A stretch of DNA of 42,966 nucleotides from Terriglobia bacterium (GTDB lineage Bacteria > Acidobacteriota > Terriglobia > UBA7540). Where the stretch lies: positions 1 through 42,966 of the forward strand of contig JAIQGA010000043.1 of assembly GCA_020072925.1 (NCBI GenBank), in the 5' to 3' direction. The number at the start of each line of letters is the position of its first letter. The first letter of the stretch is position 1. Under the pieces are notes generated by a model, which saw only the letters and a list, made by a program, of their open reading frames with translations, searched no databases and was not told the origin of the DNA. The position numbers and the translations under genes are program-made. This document shows positions 41,224 through 42,966 of the stretch, in pieces.

Positions 41224-41340
41224 TGAATGGGGAGGGTCGGGACTCGGGATTCGGAACTCGTTACTCGGGAGAAAGGACCCGAGTCCCGGATCCCGAGTCG
41301 CGAGTCCCGAATCACGAGTTTCGAATTTCGAGTTTCCAGT
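41210..41340. repeat. Word repeat, GACTCGGGATTCGG type, at the 3' end of the TrmJ-like gene
   Basis: Begins with aatagtgaatagtgaatgg, then gggactcgggattcggaac, a short loop, and cccgagtcccggatcccgag, then tcgcgagtcccgaatcacg, tapering to tttcgaatttcgagtttcc. Arms of the GACTCGGG part are inverted. It fills the convergent gap between the TrmJ-like and radical SAM genes. Confidence 0.8.
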
Positions 41341-41351
41341 TTCCGCTGTTC

Positions 41352-42380
41352 TCAGCTTTCGCTGAGTGGCGAGGGCAGGTGCACAAGCGCGTCGGCGGGG
41401 CGGAAGGCCTCGCGGGTCTGCGGGTCGCGCCAGTTATCGAGCATGGCCACCTGCTGCACGCAGGATACGGTGCAGTGCGGGGCGCAGGACTTCTGGGTAT
41501 GATACTCGTGCTCGAGGTACTCGCGCGTGTACTGCTCGAGGGGAATGGCGGGGAAGCCGCGCTGTTGCGAGCAATAATGCACCAGGCCGTTCTCGCAGAT
41601 GTAGAGGTAGCGGCTGCCGGCGCGGCAGCGCCAGGCGTTCGGCTGGCCGTTCGCGATGTTCCTCTGAAACTGGTTGAAACGCGAGTAGGAACGCTTGCCC
41701 ATGCTCATAATTAGCGTGAAGAGCCGCCGCTGCTGTTCCTCGAGCGGTTTTAGCTGTCCCTCGTGATCGTGCAGGATGCCCACGGTGCTGGTAAAGCCCA
41801 GTTCCAGCGCGCGGCGCGCCACGGTGAGGGCGTCCTCGGGATGGCGCACGGGGCTGCCCAGCACGGAGTTGATATTCACCTGGAAGATGGCGTACTTGGC
41901 CAGCATCCGCAACTTGTGGTCGAGGACCTTCAGGCTCTTTTTCGAGACCTCGTCGGGCCGCAAGTTGTCGATACTGATTTGCAGGTGGTCGAGGCCCGCG
42001 CGGTTCAGCCACTCGATGCGCTGCGGCGTCAGCAGATAACCATTGGTAATCATCCCGGCGAGAATGCCGTGGCTGCGGACCCGCCGGATGACTTCCTCGA
42101 GCTGCGGATGCAGGAGAGGCTCGCCGCCACTGATGGTAACAATCGTCGTACGGAGCGCCGCCAGGCGGTCGACGCGCTGGAACAGGACCTCGAGCGGCAC
42201 AGGCTTCGAGAACGTGTCGTACTCGTTGCAGTACGCGCAGGAGAGATTGCAGCGGCGGATGGGAATCAGGTGGGCGAGCACTGGATGGCGACGCGACACA
42301 AGTCCCTTGGCAATCATCCGCCATTCCCGCAGGCGAGTGTTCCAGAAACGCAGCGTTCGCCGCAGGGCGAGTCGGTTCAT
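41352..42380 (-). CDS. Radical SAM protein with C-terminal Cys-rich (SPASM-like) region
   Basis: A 342-aa radical SAM enzyme. The cluster motif is C44-xxx-C48-xx-C51 in [26 protein letters not shown] is the SAM-binding GGE strand, with MITNGYLLT and HLQISIDN as further barrel strands. C-terminal Cys residues ([20 protein letters not shown] and CAPHCTVSC) may bind a second Fe-S cluster as in SPASM/HpnH-like proteins. The reaction cannot be predicted; hopanoid- or peptide-modifying members have this layout. The first 30 residues are basic and amphipathic and may contact the membrane. Start ATG 42380 is plausible, but no strong ribosome site is seen. Confidence 0.85.
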   Translation of the reverse strand: MNRLALRRTLRFWNTRLREWRMIAKGLVSRRHPVLAHLIPIRRCNLSCAYCNEYDTFSKPVPLEVLFQRVDRLAALRTTIVTISGGEPLLHPQLEEVIRRVRSHGILAGMITNGYLLTPQRIEWLNRAGLDHLQISIDNLRPDEVSKKSLKVLDHKLRMLAKYAIFQVNINSVLGSPVRHPEDALTVARRALELGFTSTVGILHDHEGQLKPLEEQQRRLFTLIMSMGKRSYSRFNQFQRNIANGQPNAWRCRAGSRYLYICENGLVHYCSQQRGFPAIPLEQYTREYLEHEYHTQKSCAPHCTVSCVQQVAMLDNWRDPQTREAFRPADALVHLPSPLSES

Positions 42381-42768
42381 GATCTTCCAATCCAGACTGG
42401 TGGTCGGTTAAGCATTGATTCGCAGGGCGCTGTGCCGAGCAAGGCGATCCCTGTGTTTGGCGTCGTCTCAGATGGTCTTGAGCCCTAAGCGACGAGTAAC
42501 AAGAGGGTTAAGCTAACCTACCGTTCGATAGAATGACAACCATCAACCTTCGAATGGCGAGAAATCAGGCGCGAAATGTACTTTGGCGCAGCTAAGTGAT
42601 TGATTCTTGGTGTTTAGGCCCACATCTCTGAGGATTCCGGCCTCCCCTTACTTGGTAGTAGCGTAGTACGTATTGATGAGGTCATGGGTTCAAAATTGCC
42701 AAGGCTAAGGCAACACGCTTCATGGCGTAGACCCATAAGGCGGGACGTTGTAAAACAAGCAGACAGTA
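42381..42768. other. Non-coding stretch without recognised features
   Basis: About 390 bp upstream of the radical SAM gene on its minus strand and before the tandem repeat. No frame of convincing length or composition is present. The stretch is less GC-rich than the window average. The radical SAM promoter should lie at its left end but no clear hexamers stand out. Confidence 0.4.
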
Positions 42769-42826
42769 AGATTTACAAATGGGATTTACAAATGGGGATT
42801 TACAAATGGGGGGATTTACAAATGGG
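42769..42826. repeat. Tandem repeat, four units of GATTTACAAATGGG
   Basis: Four copies of a 14- to 17-base unit: agatttacaaatg, ggatttacaaatgg, ggatttacaaatgggg, ggatttacaaatgggc; they differ mainly in the number of G. It lies directly left of the presumed insertion sequence and may be part of its end. Confidence 0.75.
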
Positions 42827-42920
42827 CTGTTGTACCTCGATGATAATGTGCCCTTTTCTCCTCGATAGAAATGTCCCCTAATGTGACCTTCGAGAGGAGG
42901 TCAGATTGGGGCGAACGGAG

Positions 42921-42966
42921 ATGAGCGGGAGGGAGTTGGGAAGGGTCGAGGTGCTGGCGCGGGTGA
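42921..42966 (+). CDS. Start of a transposase-like gene (ISNCY-type), cut by the window edge
   Basis: Only 15 codons: SGRELGRVEVLARV after ATG 42921. This is like the N-terminus of ISNCY-type transposases (S-x-R-E-L-x-R-V-E-V-L-x-R-V), where a helix-turn-helix follows. CGGAG lies right upstream of the ATG; a TTG at 42906 is an in-frame alternative start. The upstream stretch (gtgcccttttctcctcgat, then gaaatgtcccct) could be the left terminal region of the element. The call depends on very little sequence. Confidence 0.5.
   Translation, partial: MSGRELGRVEVLARV

Noticed and set aside
42640-42730. Possible tRNA remnant (a GGGTTCAAAA-like stretch)
   Set aside because: No acceptor or anticodon stem could be drawn around it; the likeness to a T-arm is too short.

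Overview
The window looks like chromosomal DNA of a GC-rich (roughly 60% by eye) Acidobacteriota-type soil or sediment bacterium, probably a metagenome contig. This is inferred from gene content: a BlaI/M56 pair whose peptidase carries a GWxTD domain, many secreted proteins with carboxypeptidase-regulatory-like domains, a CcdA-Lgt-TlpA thiol cluster, a DedA-rhodanese fusion, and ferredoxin-dependent 2-oxoacid oxidation. No rRNA, confident tRNA or CRISPR array was seen.

Layout. 1-203: 3' end of a 2-oxoacid:ferredoxin oxidoreductase beta subunit. 246-8242: mostly minus-strand genes (secreted regulatory-like-domain protein, M28 peptidase with PDZ, rRNA methyltransferase, GNAT, DUF4139 protein). 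They are interrupted by a decayed small secreted-protein gene and by a queA that appears to lack about 28 internal residues. 8423-13719: a large secreted glycosidase-like protein, a beta-propeller, a PilZ-zinc-PilZ protein and a HAD phosphatase. 13972-18339: a co-directional envelope thiol/lipoprotein cluster (ccdA, lgt, a TlpA-like protein, a DsbD-alpha-like protein, a membrane-anchored CxCGC protein), followed by a phosphodiesterase and a 44-aa membrane ORF. 18497-24877: minus-strand gltX, a PIN/RHH toxin-antitoxin pair with a palindromic operator, thiO-like, HAD and polX. 25042-28291: a histidine kinase and sigma-54 response regulator separated by a 230-bp word-repeat block.

28385-31427 is a compositionally different accessory island: a GNAT-PIN-(GNAT-like)-(PUA-like) fusion that overlaps an ASCH-domain gene, then a CopG-type antitoxin-like gene. 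31732-36379 holds a secreted protein, a blaI-blaR1/GWxTD operon with a promoter-operator ending at the start codon, and two paralogous small exported proteins. 36578-37552 is a DedA-rhodanese fusion with an in-frame TGA where I expect Cys; the frame stays rhodanese-like afterwards and a SECIS-like hairpin lies 21 nt downstream, so it is a selenoprotein candidate. 37664-42380 holds a three-part TlpA-like fusion, a secreted protein, a TrmJ-like methyltransferase and a radical SAM protein. The right edge enters what looks like an insertion sequence.

A second theme is a set of non-coding elements built from short degenerate words of different sequence but the same construction, often folded as inverted repeats. 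Five of them touch or supply a stop codon, and one appears to sit in frame inside gltX. The selenoprotein candidate, the GNAT-PIN-ASCH island and these word repeats are the observations most worth follow-up.
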